Below the pieces are notes generated by a model. That model did not search any database. It was not told the origin of the DNA and was given only the letters and a program-made list of their open reading frames with translations. Positions 17,969 through 26,469 of a DNA stretch of 64,000 bases are shown here, in pieces. Position numbers and translations under genes: made by a program. The number at the start of each line of letters is the position of its first letter. Within the stretch, counting starts at the first letter, position 1. The DNA is from Streptomyces sp. VRA16 Mangrove soil (GTDB taxonomy: Bacteria; Actinomycetota; Actinomycetes; Streptomycetales; Streptomycetaceae), in the NCBI RefSeq assembly GCF_017377775.1, contig NZ_JAFVLN010000001.1, positions 930,001 to 994,000 of the forward strand, written 5' to 3'.

Positions 17969-18936
17969 TTGCTCTCCCTGCGTCGCAGCAGCTGGACGAC
18001 GACCGTCAGGATCAGCGTCGCGACGAACAGCAGGACGGCACCTGCGGCTCCGACGCCGAGCCGGTTCTGTTCGAGTCCGAGCTTGTAGATGAGGGTCATG
18101 ACGACTTCGGTGGAGCCGTCGGGTCCGCCGTTGGTCAGCAGGAACACCTCGGTGAACACCCGAAGTCCGCGGATCGCGGCGAGGATGAACAGGATCGAGA
18201 ACACCGACCGCAGTCCGGGCACGGTCACGTGCCACACCCGCTGCCACCTCGATGCGCCGTCGACCTTCGCCGCCTCGTACAGACCGCGGTCCACGCTCGT
18301 CAGACCGGCGAGGATGATCATCATGTCGTAGGGGGCGCCCCGCCAGATGCCGGTGAGCATGATCGAGGCCATTGACGTGTCCGGGTCGTTGATGAACCCC
18401 GACGGCCCCAGACCCACCAGGCCGAGCAGGGAGTTGAGCATGCCGTCCCCGGTCGGGTGGTACATGATCCGCCACAGCTCGGCGACGACCGCGATCGGCA
18501 CTACCACCGGGAGGAACGCCGCGGAGCGCACGAATTTGAGCCGGCGGCCCTGCCCCTCCATCAGCAGGGCGAGGACGAGGCCCAGCGCCATCGAACCGGC
18601 CGTCTGTCCGGCGGCGAGGACGACCGTGTGCCAGGCTGCCTCACGGAACCCGTGGGACTGGAGCACCGTGGAGTAGTTCTCGGTGCCGACCCACTTGTTC
18701 CCCAGATAGGGCTGAACCTCCTGGAAGGACATGGTCAGCGCGTTGGCCATGGGGATGAACTTGAAGTACAGGAAAAGGATCAGCGCGGGGGCCAGGAACA
18801 GCCAGGGCGTCCACCACCGGCCCGATCTGCGGCTGCGCCCCTGTCGGGCGGTGGCCGCGCCGCGACCGCGGCCCGGCTTGCGGGGACCGGGCGCGGCTGC
18901 CGGAGCAGCCGTCGGCTCCGCCTGGTCGAGGCTCAT
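17965..18936 (-). CDS. Carbohydrate ABC transporter permease, MalF type
   Basis: 323 residues: an Arg/Gly-rich cytoplasmic start, six predicted helices beginning at WLFLAPALILFLYFKF, and the EAA motif YEAAKVDGASRWQRVWHVTV. It overlaps the binding-protein gene by ATGA and the second permease by GTGA, so the three are translationally coupled. Imports sugar across the membrane with the MalG-type partner. Confidence 0.92.
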   Translation of the reverse strand: MSLDQAEPTAAPAAAPGPRKPGRGRGAATARQGRSRRSGRWWTPWLFLAPALILFLYFKFIPMANALTMSFQEVQPYLGNKWVGTENYSTVLQSHGFREAAWHTVVLAAGQTAGSMALGLVLALLMEGQGRRLKFVRSAAFLPVVVPIAVVAELWRIMYHPTGDGMLNSLLGLVGLGPSGFINDPDTSMASIMLTGIWRGAPYDMMIILAGLTSVDRGLYEAAKVDGASRWQRVWHVTVPGLRSVFSILFILAAIRGLRVFTEVFLLTNGGPDGSTEVVMTLIYKLGLEQNRLGVGAAGAVLLFVATLILTVVVQLLRRRESK

Positions 18937-20261
18937 GACGCGTCGATCCCCTGCTCCTTGAGGATGTCGGCGAGCTGCTTGTCGAGGTCACCGAGCTTGG
19001 CCTCGGTGTTCAGGCTGCAGTCGGCCATGAGCGCGTTCAGGGTGTCCGCCGTCGCCTGCCGCACCGGCGTCCAGTTCGGAATGGACGGCGCGTACCGACC
19101 GGAGTCCTGGTACGCCTGCGCGTAGGTCTTCCAGCGGGGGTCTGGGCGTACCTGGGAGACGTCCACGGCCTTGTTGACGGGAAGTTGCACGGTGTAGGCG
19201 GTGTCGCCCTCCATCCCCGTCTTCTGACCCTTGACGGAGACGGCGAACGAGGCGAAGGCGTCCTGGCCGGCCTGGTTGTCGGAGCCGGCCATCAGGTACA
19301 CGGAGCCGCCCTCGGCCAGGACGGTGGCGTCCTTCGGGCCCTTGGGCATCGGCACGACCTCGTACTTGTCCTTGCCGAGCGTCTCGTCGAAGCGGGGCAG
19401 CAGGTACGGGCCGACGACGAACATGCCGGTCTTGCCCGACTCGAACGTCTCGTTCGTCGGGGGAGTGTCCATGGTCACGGCGCCGGGCTGGATGGCCTTG
19501 TCCTTGCAGCCCAGGTCGCGGAACCACTGCACCGCCTCGACCGAAGCCTTACTGGTCATCGCCGGCTTGTACGTGCCCTTGCCGGCCTCGGTGATGAAGT
19601 CGCCGCCCGCGGCCCAGAGGAAGTTGGAGAAGTACCAGGAGGCGTAGCCGCGCTTGGTGGACAGCGGCGCGGCGAGGCCGGACGTGTCCTTCTTCCCGTT
19701 GCCGTCGGGGTCCTTGGTGGTGAAGGCCTTGGCCATGGCGGCGAAGTCGTCCCAGGTCTTCGGAGTGTCCAGCTTCAGCTTCTGCCGCCAGTCCTTGCGG
19801 ATGAGCAGCGCGGACGCCTGCGCCGAGTACGGCAGGCCGTACTGCTTGCCGTCCACGCTCTTGCCGGAGTCGAGGCCCTGGCCGATGAGCTGCTTGCTGT
19901 CCTTGATCTTGTCCAGGTCGATCTCCCGCAGCAGCCCCTGACTGTGCATGGCCCCGAGCTGCGTCACGTCGTTCATGACGATGTCGGGAAGCTTCTTCTG
20001 GGCCGCCCGCTGCGCCAGCTTGGTCTCGAAGTCGTCGAAGATGGCTGTGACCTTGACTTTGTAGCCCGTGGCCTTGGTGAAGGCGGCGGCGAGCTTGAGT
20101 GCGCCCTGCTCGCCGGGCCCGCCCGGTGTCGTCCGGGTCCAGAGCTCCAAAGTGGCCTTCGAGTTCTGCTTGGCAGTCACTCCCGCAGGCCCGGACGAAC
20201 AGCCGGTGAGCACCAGGGCCGAGGCGAGAACACCGGCACCGACCCATCGCGATCTCTGCAT
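18933..20261 (-). CDS. Sugar ABC transporter substrate-binding lipoprotein
   Basis: 442 residues with a lipoprotein signal (VLASALVLTGCSSG; lipidated Cys21) and the type-1 extracellular solute-binding fold: ELWTRTTPGGPGEQGALKLA, PDIVMNDVTQLG, YGLPYSAQASALLIRKD, GSVYLMAGS. First gene of a unit with two permeases, GH29 and two PL6 lyases, so the ligand is likely an unsaturated uronate-containing or fucosylated oligosaccharide. A promoter (20326-20354) and a LacI-type operator (20295-20310) lie just upstream. Confidence 0.92.
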   Translation of the reverse strand: MQRSRWVGAGVLASALVLTGCSSGPAGVTAKQNSKATLELWTRTTPGGPGEQGALKLAAAFTKATGYKVKVTAIFDDFETKLAQRAAQKKLPDIVMNDVTQLGAMHSQGLLREIDLDKIKDSKQLIGQGLDSGKSVDGKQYGLPYSAQASALLIRKDWRQKLKLDTPKTWDDFAAMAKAFTTKDPDGNGKKDTSGLAAPLSTKRGYASWYFSNFLWAAGGDFITEAGKGTYKPAMTSKASVEAVQWFRDLGCKDKAIQPGAVTMDTPPTNETFESGKTGMFVVGPYLLPRFDETLGKDKYEVVPMPKGPKDATVLAEGGSVYLMAGSDNQAGQDAFASFAVSVKGQKTGMEGDTAYTVQLPVNKAVDVSQVRPDPRWKTYAQAYQDSGRYAPSIPNWTPVRQATADTLNALMADCSLNTEAKLGDLDKQLADILKEQGIDAS

Positions 20262-20294
20262 GACAACTCCCGTTTTCCCGCATCACAGTTGGCT

Positions 20295-20310
20295 AAGAAA
20301 GCGCTTGCCA
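20295..20310. promoter_or_regulatory. LacI-family operator
   Basis: AAGAAAGCGCTTGCCA is centred on the perfect palindrome AAGCGCTT (20299-20306) and matches the classic LacI/GalR-family pattern TGNAANCGNTTNCA. It sits immediately downstream of the expected transcription start of the importer unit, a position for repression. Confidence 0.7.
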
Positions 20311-20325
20311 GTGGCGCCTGCCAGG

Positions 20326-20354
20326 AAGGTAGCGGGGCCGGAATCGACGGTCAA
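20326..20354 (-). promoter_or_regulatory. Sigma-70 type promoter of the polysaccharide locus
   Basis: On the minus strand TTGACC (20354-20349) and TACCTT (20331-20326) are separated by exactly 17 bp. The start of transcription would fall near 20319, about 58 nt before the lipoprotein start codon, with the LacI-type operator overlapping the early transcript. Confidence 0.6.
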
Positions 20355-20758
20355 TACTCCGATGAATACAAAAAATCCTCCCTGCTTGGCGTGCCCGCTT
20401 TGCCGCTCTCCGGAAGTATGGCCTCCGTGGGCGGAAGCGTGCTAAGAGTGTCTACCGCTCGTAAAGTTGCCTGGTGTGGACGTAGTTGGAGCACTCGCGG
20501 GATCGATTTCCCCGATGCGGGTGGGCGGGAATTCCGGCTCCGCCTCGTCGAGTAGGGTGCGCCAGGACATCCGAGGTTTCCAACAGGACCTCTGATAGAT
20601 CCGATGTATGGTCCCTGCGGGCCGCTCGGCTTGCGCAGTAAACAAGCCACATCGATGTGCATCACGTAGTCCCACGTTTTCCAACACGTCCGAACCCGGG
20701 GGAACGGTCGTCCTGCCTCCCGCCCGGGTGCGGATCCATCCGAGGAGACCCGTCCGGC

Positions 20759-21769
20759 ATGAACGCAATGGCCACCGCACCCACAGCCCTGCTGGTCATG
20801 GAGGAGGAACGCCGGGCAGACGTCTACCCGCCCGAGGTGCTTGCGGGGATCAGCCGACTCGTGCACTGGCAGGCGCCGCCGCGTACCCGACAGGAACTCG
20901 CCGAAGCCCCGGAGGTGTTGCGGGACGTCGACCTCCTGCTCACCGGCTGGGGCGCACCCGTACTGGACGCCCCGCTTCTCGAGCAGGCACCCAGGCTGCG
21001 GGCCGTGTTCGTGGCAGCGGGGTCCGTCCGGCACCTGACCACGCCCGCCTTCTGGGCGCGCGGCATCCCGATCGTCTCGGCCGCCGCGGCCAATGCCGTC
21101 CCGGTGGCGGAATTCACCCTCGCTCAGGTCCTGCTCGGGCTGAAGCAGACGTACCGCATCGCCCGGGACGTCGCGAGCAGCCGCCGATTCCCGCGCAACC
21201 CCGAGGTCCCCGGCGCGTACCGGGCACGGGTCGGCCTGTGGGGGCTCGGTCACATCGGCAGACTCGTCGCCGCCCACCTTTCCCGCTTCGACGTCGAGGT
21301 TGTCGCCACCGACCCTGTGGCCTCGTCGGACACCGCCCGGCAGGCCGGCGTCCGGCTGGTCGACCTGGAGGAACTCTTCGCCACCTGCCATGTCGTCAGC
21401 CTTCACGCGCCACTCCTGCCCGCGACCCAAGGCGCTGTCGGGGAAAGGCTGTTGAATTCCCTCCAACCCGGCGCGACTCTGATCAACACCGCGAGGGGCG
21501 CGCTGATCGACGAGCAGGCCGCCGCGCAGGTCCTGCGCGCCAGACCGGATCTCACCGCCGTACTCGACGTCACGCATCCCGAGCCCCCGGCTCCCGACTC
21601 ATCCCTGTTCACGCTTCCCAACGTCGTCCTGACCCCGCATCTCGCCGGCGCCCTGGGCGCCGAACGCCACCGCCTCGGACAGCTCGTGCTCGACGAACTC
21701 AGGCGTTTCACCAGCTCGGAGGCGCTCCACCACGCCCTCGACCCGGCCCGCGCCGCGTCGCTCGCCTGA
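20759..21769 (+). CDS. D-2-hydroxyacid dehydrogenase family protein
   Basis: 336 residues. The NAD-binding motif GLGHIG is at 162-167, followed by the catalytic triad Arg246 (NTARG), Glu275 (HPEPP) and His294 (TPHLAG). It reduces a 2-keto acid or oxidises a D-2-hydroxy acid with NAD(P)H. I chose the ATG at 20759, with GAGGAG about 11 nt upstream; the ATG at 20768 is possible, and an earlier in-frame ATG at 20657 gives an atypical N-terminus. Divergent from the PL6/GH29 importer unit, so it may handle a keto-acid intermediate of uronate or deoxysugar breakdown. Confidence 0.85.
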   Translation: MNAMATAPTALLVMEEERRADVYPPEVLAGISRLVHWQAPPRTRQELAEAPEVLRDVDLLLTGWGAPVLDAPLLEQAPRLRAVFVAAGSVRHLTTPAFWARGIPIVSAAAANAVPVAEFTLAQVLLGLKQTYRIARDVASSRRFPRNPEVPGAYRARVGLWGLGHIGRLVAAHLSRFDVEVVATDPVASSDTARQAGVRLVDLEELFATCHVVSLHAPLLPATQGAVGERLLNSLQPGATLINTARGALIDEQAAAQVLRARPDLTAVLDVTHPEPPAPDSSLFTLPNVVLTPHLAGALGAERHRLGQLVLDELRRFTSSEALHHALDPARAASLA

Positions 21770-22564
21770 CCTCGCCCGGCACTGCCGTGGTAAGGGCGCC
21801 GCCACAGGGAAACGACCTGAGTCAGCCGTCACTCTCCGGCCGGTGTCCGCCCGTGTGGGCTCAGTCGCCGAGGGACTTGACCGGGTTCCCTGCGCGGACG
21901 CCGATGCCGTCGTCCGCTTACCGGGAGTCCTCGCCGGTGTCCTCGGCCCCGGTGCCGCGGGTGACGTCGGCGCGGAGTGGACGGTGCCGACGGCCGGGAC
22001 GGTCAGGGGTCGGGCGAGATGCTTGTCGTCCTTGGCCTGCGGGACGTCGAGGCCCCTGCGTCACCAGGGGCGATGGCCGGATACCTGTGGACGGTGCAGG
22101 CCGTGCCGGACTGCTGACCCCGGACTGCGGGCACAGCGGCGAGGACGGTCGTGCGGGCGATGGAGCGGGTCATGTTGATGTACTCCAGGTCTGCGATGCG
22201 GCCCCTGAGTCGGCGGACTCCTTGTGGTCACTACCTTGCCGGGGGCCGTCGCCGTGCCGTCGCCTCCCCGCTATCGCTCCGGCGCTGTTTCGCTTCCGCT
22301 CCGTGCGAGCCGGCCGAGACGGCGAACACACTGGACTCGACCGGCCGATCGCTCCGACCCTGTTCGGCATCATGCTGGAGCTGTCGGACGCCGACCGGCC
22401 CCGGGAACCGGGGGCCGCGTACCTGGGGGCGGTGCCCGCCGGAAGCTGTGTGGCCCTGAGCGACGGGATTACCGCGCGCACCCGAGGACGGAGTCAGATG
22501 GACGCCCACGGCATCACCCGACGCCCTCCGGTGTCCCCGTGGTGATGACGTCACCCAGGCAGGT
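21770..22564. other. No intact gene; possible coding relics
   Basis: No open frame here is convincing. Two short stretches look like relics: on the minus strand near 21865-21920 a frame ending GIGVRAGNPVKSLGD before TGA, with a TAA just upstream; and on the plus strand near 22340-22385 the words RPIAPTLFGIMLE, which resemble the start of an alpha-L-arabinofuranosidase (GH51) domain. Both are too short to name with confidence. Confidence 0.3.
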
Positions 22565-22598
22565 CGTGTGGCGTCGCCCCCCGGCGCGACGCCACACG
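22565..22598 (-). terminator. Hairpin terminator of the GH3 gene
   Basis: 13-bp arms (CGTGTGGCGTCGC and its complement) with an 8-nt loop lie 11 bp past the GH3 stop codon. Confidence 0.7.
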
Positions 22599-22608
22599 TG
22601 CTAGGTGG

Positions 22609-25600
22609 TCAGTGTCCTCGGTGGGGCTCCTGGACCCGGTTCTTGGACGACTGGACCACTGGGTCGAGATTCTTGAACTGCTCCGTGTACGAGCCGACCG
22701 AGATGCCCTTGACCTTCTGCTTGGTGGCGAGCTGCTGGAACGACGAGCTCTTGGAGGCGGTCGTGAGGATCCGGATGGCGCTGCGCTGAAGGTCGCCCAG
22801 ACGCATCGTGTAGCTGGTGTCGGCCGGGTAGCTGCCCGCCAGGCTCACCTTGTATCCAACGACCGGGGTGGCGGCGTCACCGGGGGTGGCGTACTGGACG
22901 TCCGAGACGGTGATCGCGGCCTTCTGCGCGGCGGTCAGCGCGGTGGAGGCCAGCAGGGTCTGTACGGAGCGGTAGGCGTCGTCGACCGAGGTGAACTTGG
23001 CGTTGGCCGTGTACGTCTGGTTGTTGATGGCGTCCACGGTGGTGGTGCCGGAGAGCGGGGTCTTCGACAGGTCGGTCTTGCTGTCGACGGTCGTGGAGAC
23101 GGTCGCCGTGCCGCCGGCCGCAAGGGTGAGCGCGCCGAGCTGGAAGGTGTAGCTGGGGTTGCCGGTGGTCTTGACCGTCTTCATGTAGGCGGGCAGGCCG
23201 TTGAGATCGACGACGGGCGCGGTCTTGATCGTCGCGTTGACGATGTCGGAGGGCTTCCCGCCGGGCTCGATCAGGTCGTTGCCCGAGTACATGGTGTTGG
23301 TCGCGCCGTGCGCGCCGCCCCAGTCGGTCATCACGGTGCCCTTGAAGCCCCACTCGCCGCGCAGCAGGTCGGTGAGCAGATCGTAGGTGCCGGACGCGTA
23401 GGTGTTGTTGATCTTGTTGTAGGAGCTCATCACGGCCATCGGCTGAGCGGCCTTCACCGTGATTTCGAAGCCCTTGAGCTCGATCTCGCGGAACGCCCGT
23501 TCGCCGACCACGTCGTTGCCGCCGCTGCGGCTGGTCTCCTGGTTGTTCCCGGCGAGGTGCTTGATCGTGACACCGGCGCCGGGGTTGCTCTGCACGCCCT
23601 CGGTGGTGGCGGCGGCGGTGAGGCCGGAGAGCAGCGGGTCCTCGGAGTAGTACTCGAAATTGCGGCCGTTGAGCGGGTCGCGGTGGATGTTCATGCCGGG
23701 CGCCAGCCACAGCTGGACACCGTACGCGGTCATCTCCTTGCCGATGGCCGTGCCGACCTTCTTGACCAGGTCCCGGTCCCACGTCTGGGCGAGCAGAGTG
23801 CCGATCGGGAAAGCCGTGGCGTACTGGTAGGAGGCGGGGGTGGTGGCGATCTTCTGGGTGAGGCGCAGGCCCGCGGGTCCGTCGGCGAGGGCCATGCTCG
23901 GGATGCCCAGGTTCTCGTAGGCACCGGTGGTGTACCCGGCGGCGCCGACGGCGGAGGGGGTGGTGCCGCCCAGGCCGGAGCCCTCCACGATGGTGGCGAG
24001 CTGCGTCACCGACAGGCCGGCGACGAACTGCTCGACGGAGACCTTGCCCTGGGCGACGTCGTAGAGCGTGTTGGTGGAACCGGTCTTGACGTACTCGATC
24101 TTCTCGCCGGTCTTCGCCTTGTAGGGGGCGCCGGTGTTCTCCCAGTTCTTCTGGTTCTTGTCCAGGTAGGCGGTGGTGGAGGATATCTTCGCGCCGTCGA
24201 GCGCGTAGTACGGCGAGGAGGAGTCGACGGCGACGTCCTGCTCGTGCGGCGACGCCTTGTCCTCGGTGCGGAACGACTTCGGATTCAGGGTGATCCGTTT
24301 GGCGTGCGCGATCTCCTTCTTCTCGCCTGCGTACGAGTAGAAGTCGGCCGGGTCGCTGGACAGTTCGCTCGCGGGCTTCTGGTCGTCCAGCTCGGTGTGG
24401 TTCTGCTCCGTCACCACGCGCTTGGCCAGGTTCAGCCGGGCCGCGACGTGGGTGTTCCGGGAGGAGTTGCCGACCCGGACCACGTAGTCGCCCGCGTCGA
24501 GGACGTAGGCGGCGCGGGACTCGTCGTAGGAGGCGAGTGAGGTCGTGTCGAAGCTGACGGTCACGGTCTGCGAGGCACCGGGGGCCAGGTTGTCGGTCTT
24601 CACGTAGCCCGCGAGCTGCTGGTACGCCTTGTCCAGGCCGGTCTGCGGGGCGGAGACGTAGACCTGCACCACCTCGCTGCCGCTGTAGCGCTTGCCGGTG
24701 TTGGTGACCTTCGCGGTGACCTTTACCTGCTTGGCGTTCGCGGTGACCTGCTGTGCCCGGATGTCGAAATCGGTGTAGGAAGCGCCGTAGCCGAAGGGGT
24801 AGTTGACGGTGGCGGAAGGGTCGGAGCCGAGACGCTTGTAGAAGGAGTCGAAGTAGCGGTAACCGACGTAGATGCCTTCGCTGTACTCCTCCGTGGTGGA
24901 GTTGCCGTCGTTGTTCGCGAAGGTCGCCGAGGCCGGGTAGGCGGAGTAGGACGCAGCCCAGGTGTCGGTGAGCTTGCCCGAGGGCGTGACGGTTCCGTTC
25001 AATACGTTGACCAGGGCGTTGCCGCTCTCCTGGCCGGCCTGGCTCATCAGCAGCATCGAGTCGAGGGCGAGTCCGCCGGAGGAGTCCTTCTCCGCCTTGT
25101 TGATCTGCTGGTAGAAGCTGGTGTCGATGACGCCGCCGGAGTTGATGACGACGACCACGTGCTTGTACGTGCGGCCCAGGAGTTCGAGGTTGGCGCGCTC
25201 GGTGTCGGCCAGCTGGTAGTCGCCCTTGCCGGACGTACGGTCGGAGCCCTCACCGGAGTTGCGGGCGATCACGTAGACGGCCGTGTCGGTGTCGGCGGTG
25301 GGCTGCACCGTGTCAGCGGTGAGCCGTTGTTCCACCGAGGAATAGTCGATCGTCGGGCCGAAGATGCCGCCGGAGCCGGCGTTGCCGTACTTGGTGTCGT
25401 AGGACGAGGTCATCGCGGACCAGTAGGCGCTGCCTGTGGTGACCTTGTAGCCGGCGTTCTCCAGGCCCTGGCGGGCGGTCACCGTCACGCGGTTGTTGAC
25501 GGCACCGGAGCCGGTGCCGCCTTTGACGGTGACGTAGGCGCCGACTCCGTACAGGGCGACGTTGCCGGATGACGCGATGGGCAGGGCCCGGTCGTGATTC

Positions 25601-25797
25601 TCCATCAGGACCATGCCCTGCTCCGCGGCGGAGCGGGACAAGGTCGCATCGGCCTTCTCCAGGGCGCTCGGCTCGGGGTCGGTGGTGGCGGCCTGGGCGG
25701 GCAGCAGCCCGCCGAACATCAGGGCCGACACCACGACCGAGGCTGCGGCTGCCACGGTCACGGCGCGGGTCCGGGAGTTTCTGTGTGAGGTACTCAC
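22609..25797 (-). CDS. Secreted GH3 glycosidase with permuted domain order
   Basis: 1062 residues with a Sec signal (cleavage near LLPAQA-A, residue 36). The order is reversed from canonical GH3. The C-terminal-type sandwich comes first (GMVLMENHDRALPI near 60; SGNALVNVLNGTVTPSGKL near 265), then an FN3-like domain (about 340-460). The catalytic barrel is last: GIPSMALADGPAG, WLAPGMNIHRDPLNGRNFEY, IKHLAGNNQE, and nucleophile Asp825 in VMTDWGG. A further C-terminal beta region follows. Probably a beta-glucosidase, beta-xylosidase or related exo-enzyme. I chose the GTG at 25797, with AGAGGA 8 nt upstream; the TTG at 25818 would place the ribosome site inside the gene. Confidence 0.88.
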   Translation of the reverse strand: MSTSHRNSRTRAVTVAAAASVVVSALMFGGLLPAQAATTDPEPSALEKADATLSRSAAEQGMVLMENHDRALPIASSGNVALYGVGAYVTVKGGTGSGAVNNRVTVTARQGLENAGYKVTTGSAYWSAMTSSYDTKYGNAGSGGIFGPTIDYSSVEQRLTADTVQPTADTDTAVYVIARNSGEGSDRTSGKGDYQLADTERANLELLGRTYKHVVVVINSGGVIDTSFYQQINKAEKDSSGGLALDSMLLMSQAGQESGNALVNVLNGTVTPSGKLTDTWAASYSAYPASATFANNDGNSTTEEYSEGIYVGYRYFDSFYKRLGSDPSATVNYPFGYGASYTDFDIRAQQVTANAKQVKVTAKVTNTGKRYSGSEVVQVYVSAPQTGLDKAYQQLAGYVKTDNLAPGASQTVTVSFDTTSLASYDESRAAYVLDAGDYVVRVGNSSRNTHVAARLNLAKRVVTEQNHTELDDQKPASELSSDPADFYSYAGEKKEIAHAKRITLNPKSFRTEDKASPHEQDVAVDSSSPYYALDGAKISSTTAYLDKNQKNWENTGAPYKAKTGEKIEYVKTGSTNTLYDVAQGKVSVEQFVAGLSVTQLATIVEGSGLGGTTPSAVGAAGYTTGAYENLGIPSMALADGPAGLRLTQKIATTPASYQYATAFPIGTLLAQTWDRDLVKKVGTAIGKEMTAYGVQLWLAPGMNIHRDPLNGRNFEYYSEDPLLSGLTAAATTEGVQSNPGAGVTIKHLAGNNQETSRSGGNDVVGERAFREIELKGFEITVKAAQPMAVMSSYNKINNTYASGTYDLLTDLLRGEWGFKGTVMTDWGGAHGATNTMYSGNDLIEPGGKPSDIVNATIKTAPVVDLNGLPAYMKTVKTTGNPSYTFQLGALTLAAGGTATVSTTVDSKTDLSKTPLSGTTTVDAINNQTYTANAKFTSVDDAYRSVQTLLASTALTAAQKAAITVSDVQYATPGDAATPVVGYKVSLAGSYPADTSYTMRLGDLQRSAIRILTTASKSSSFQQLATKQKVKGISVGSYTEQFKNLDPVVQSSKNRVQEPHRGH

Positions 25798-25845
25798 AGA
25801 CAGCGTCCTCTCTGTCAAATCCGGCCCAGAGCCGGATGGTTGAGG

Positions 25846-25874
25846 AGGCTAGGAGGCACTTTTCTGACCGTCAA
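25846..25874 (-). promoter_or_regulatory. Sigma-70 type promoter of the GH3 gene
   Basis: On the minus strand TTGACG (25874-25869) and TAGCCT (25851-25846) are 17 bp apart, close to the HrdB consensus. The predicted start is about 42 nt upstream of the GTG start codon. The flanking TATTGAC also occurs at the importer and xylanase promoters. Confidence 0.65.
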
Positions 25875-26469
25875 TAAGTGAAGACGAAATCAGTCCCAGA
25901 AGAATTTTCGGTTCACAGCTAGTACTCAACTTTTGTTTCTTGATCCGTCCAATGGGTCATGCTGTGCTCTGCTGCAGGCCAGGTCAACACCTTGAACACG
26001 GTTGGGTGCCCGACCGTCCAACTCCTGAAGCCTGGCTCGCGCATTCGCGCCGGAGGTCGGCATTTCCCGCGCCGCGTTCCACTGAGCGGAACGCAAGCGT
26101 CGCGCACCTGCCGAACGAGTCACATGATGGCTCCCTCGTCGCTCCGGCCTCTCGGGAAATTCAGCGCGTTCCGCTGTCCGGCAGCGCATTTCCCACCTGA
26201 CGAACCACCTTGTTCCAGAGCCGCCCGTTTCAGCTGTTCCCGCGTCAGCCGCTCCCGCGTCAGCTTTTCCCGCTCCAGCCATCCTTGCGTCAGCTTTTCC
26301 CGCTCCAGCCATCCTTGCGTCAGCTGCTCCCGCTCCAGCCGTCCTTGCGTCAGCTGTTGCCGCCCGAGCGCCGGGCGGACGAGGTCGCCTCTTCCGCGAC
26401 TCGACGGCGGCCGTGCCCGGTTCGGGGCACAGGCCGCGATGAAGCCTTCGCACCCCTCGAGGAGTTCGC
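25875..26469. other. Divergent intergenic region with minisatellite
   Basis: Between the GH3 promoter and the Tat-exported hydrolase I find no convincing gene. Open frames exist on both strands because of the 15/30-bp repeat at 26231-26363, but they lack similarity and ribosome sites. The promoter of the plus-strand hydrolase is presumably in the last 100 bp. Confidence 0.55.
26231..26363. repeat. 15/30-bp tandem repeat (minisatellite)
   Basis: Two 15-bp units (tcagctgttcccgcg, tcagccgctcccgcg) are followed by three 30-bp units at 26261-26290, 26291-26320 and 26321-26350, each beginning tcagcttttcccgct or a close variant, then a partial unit. The first two 30-bp units are identical and the third differs at three positions. 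There are no spacers, so it is not a CRISPR array. The unit length is a multiple of three, so any frame across it reads as a 10-residue repeat. Confidence 0.9.

Larger units (their letters stand above)
20262..20758. other. Divergent intergenic region, importer/dehydrogenase
   Basis: About 500 bp between divergent genes. The left end holds the importer promoter and LacI-type operator listed separately. The right part, 20440-20758, has no convincing open frame and should hold the promoter of the dehydrogenase gene, though I cannot place it. Confidence 0.6.

Noticed and set aside
15713..18088. A 791-codon plus-strand open frame opposite the fucosidase and permease genes
   Set aside because: Glu/Gln/Arg-rich shadow sequence with no recognisable domain; the opposite strand encodes well-defined proteins over the same interval.
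22612..24540. A 642-codon plus-strand open frame opposite the GH3 gene
   Set aside because: It is an antisense shadow of a gene with clear catalytic motifs; no ribosome site and no similarity.
26231..26363. Possible CRISPR array
   Set aside because: The units are directly adjacent with no unique spacers, and there are no cas genes nearby.
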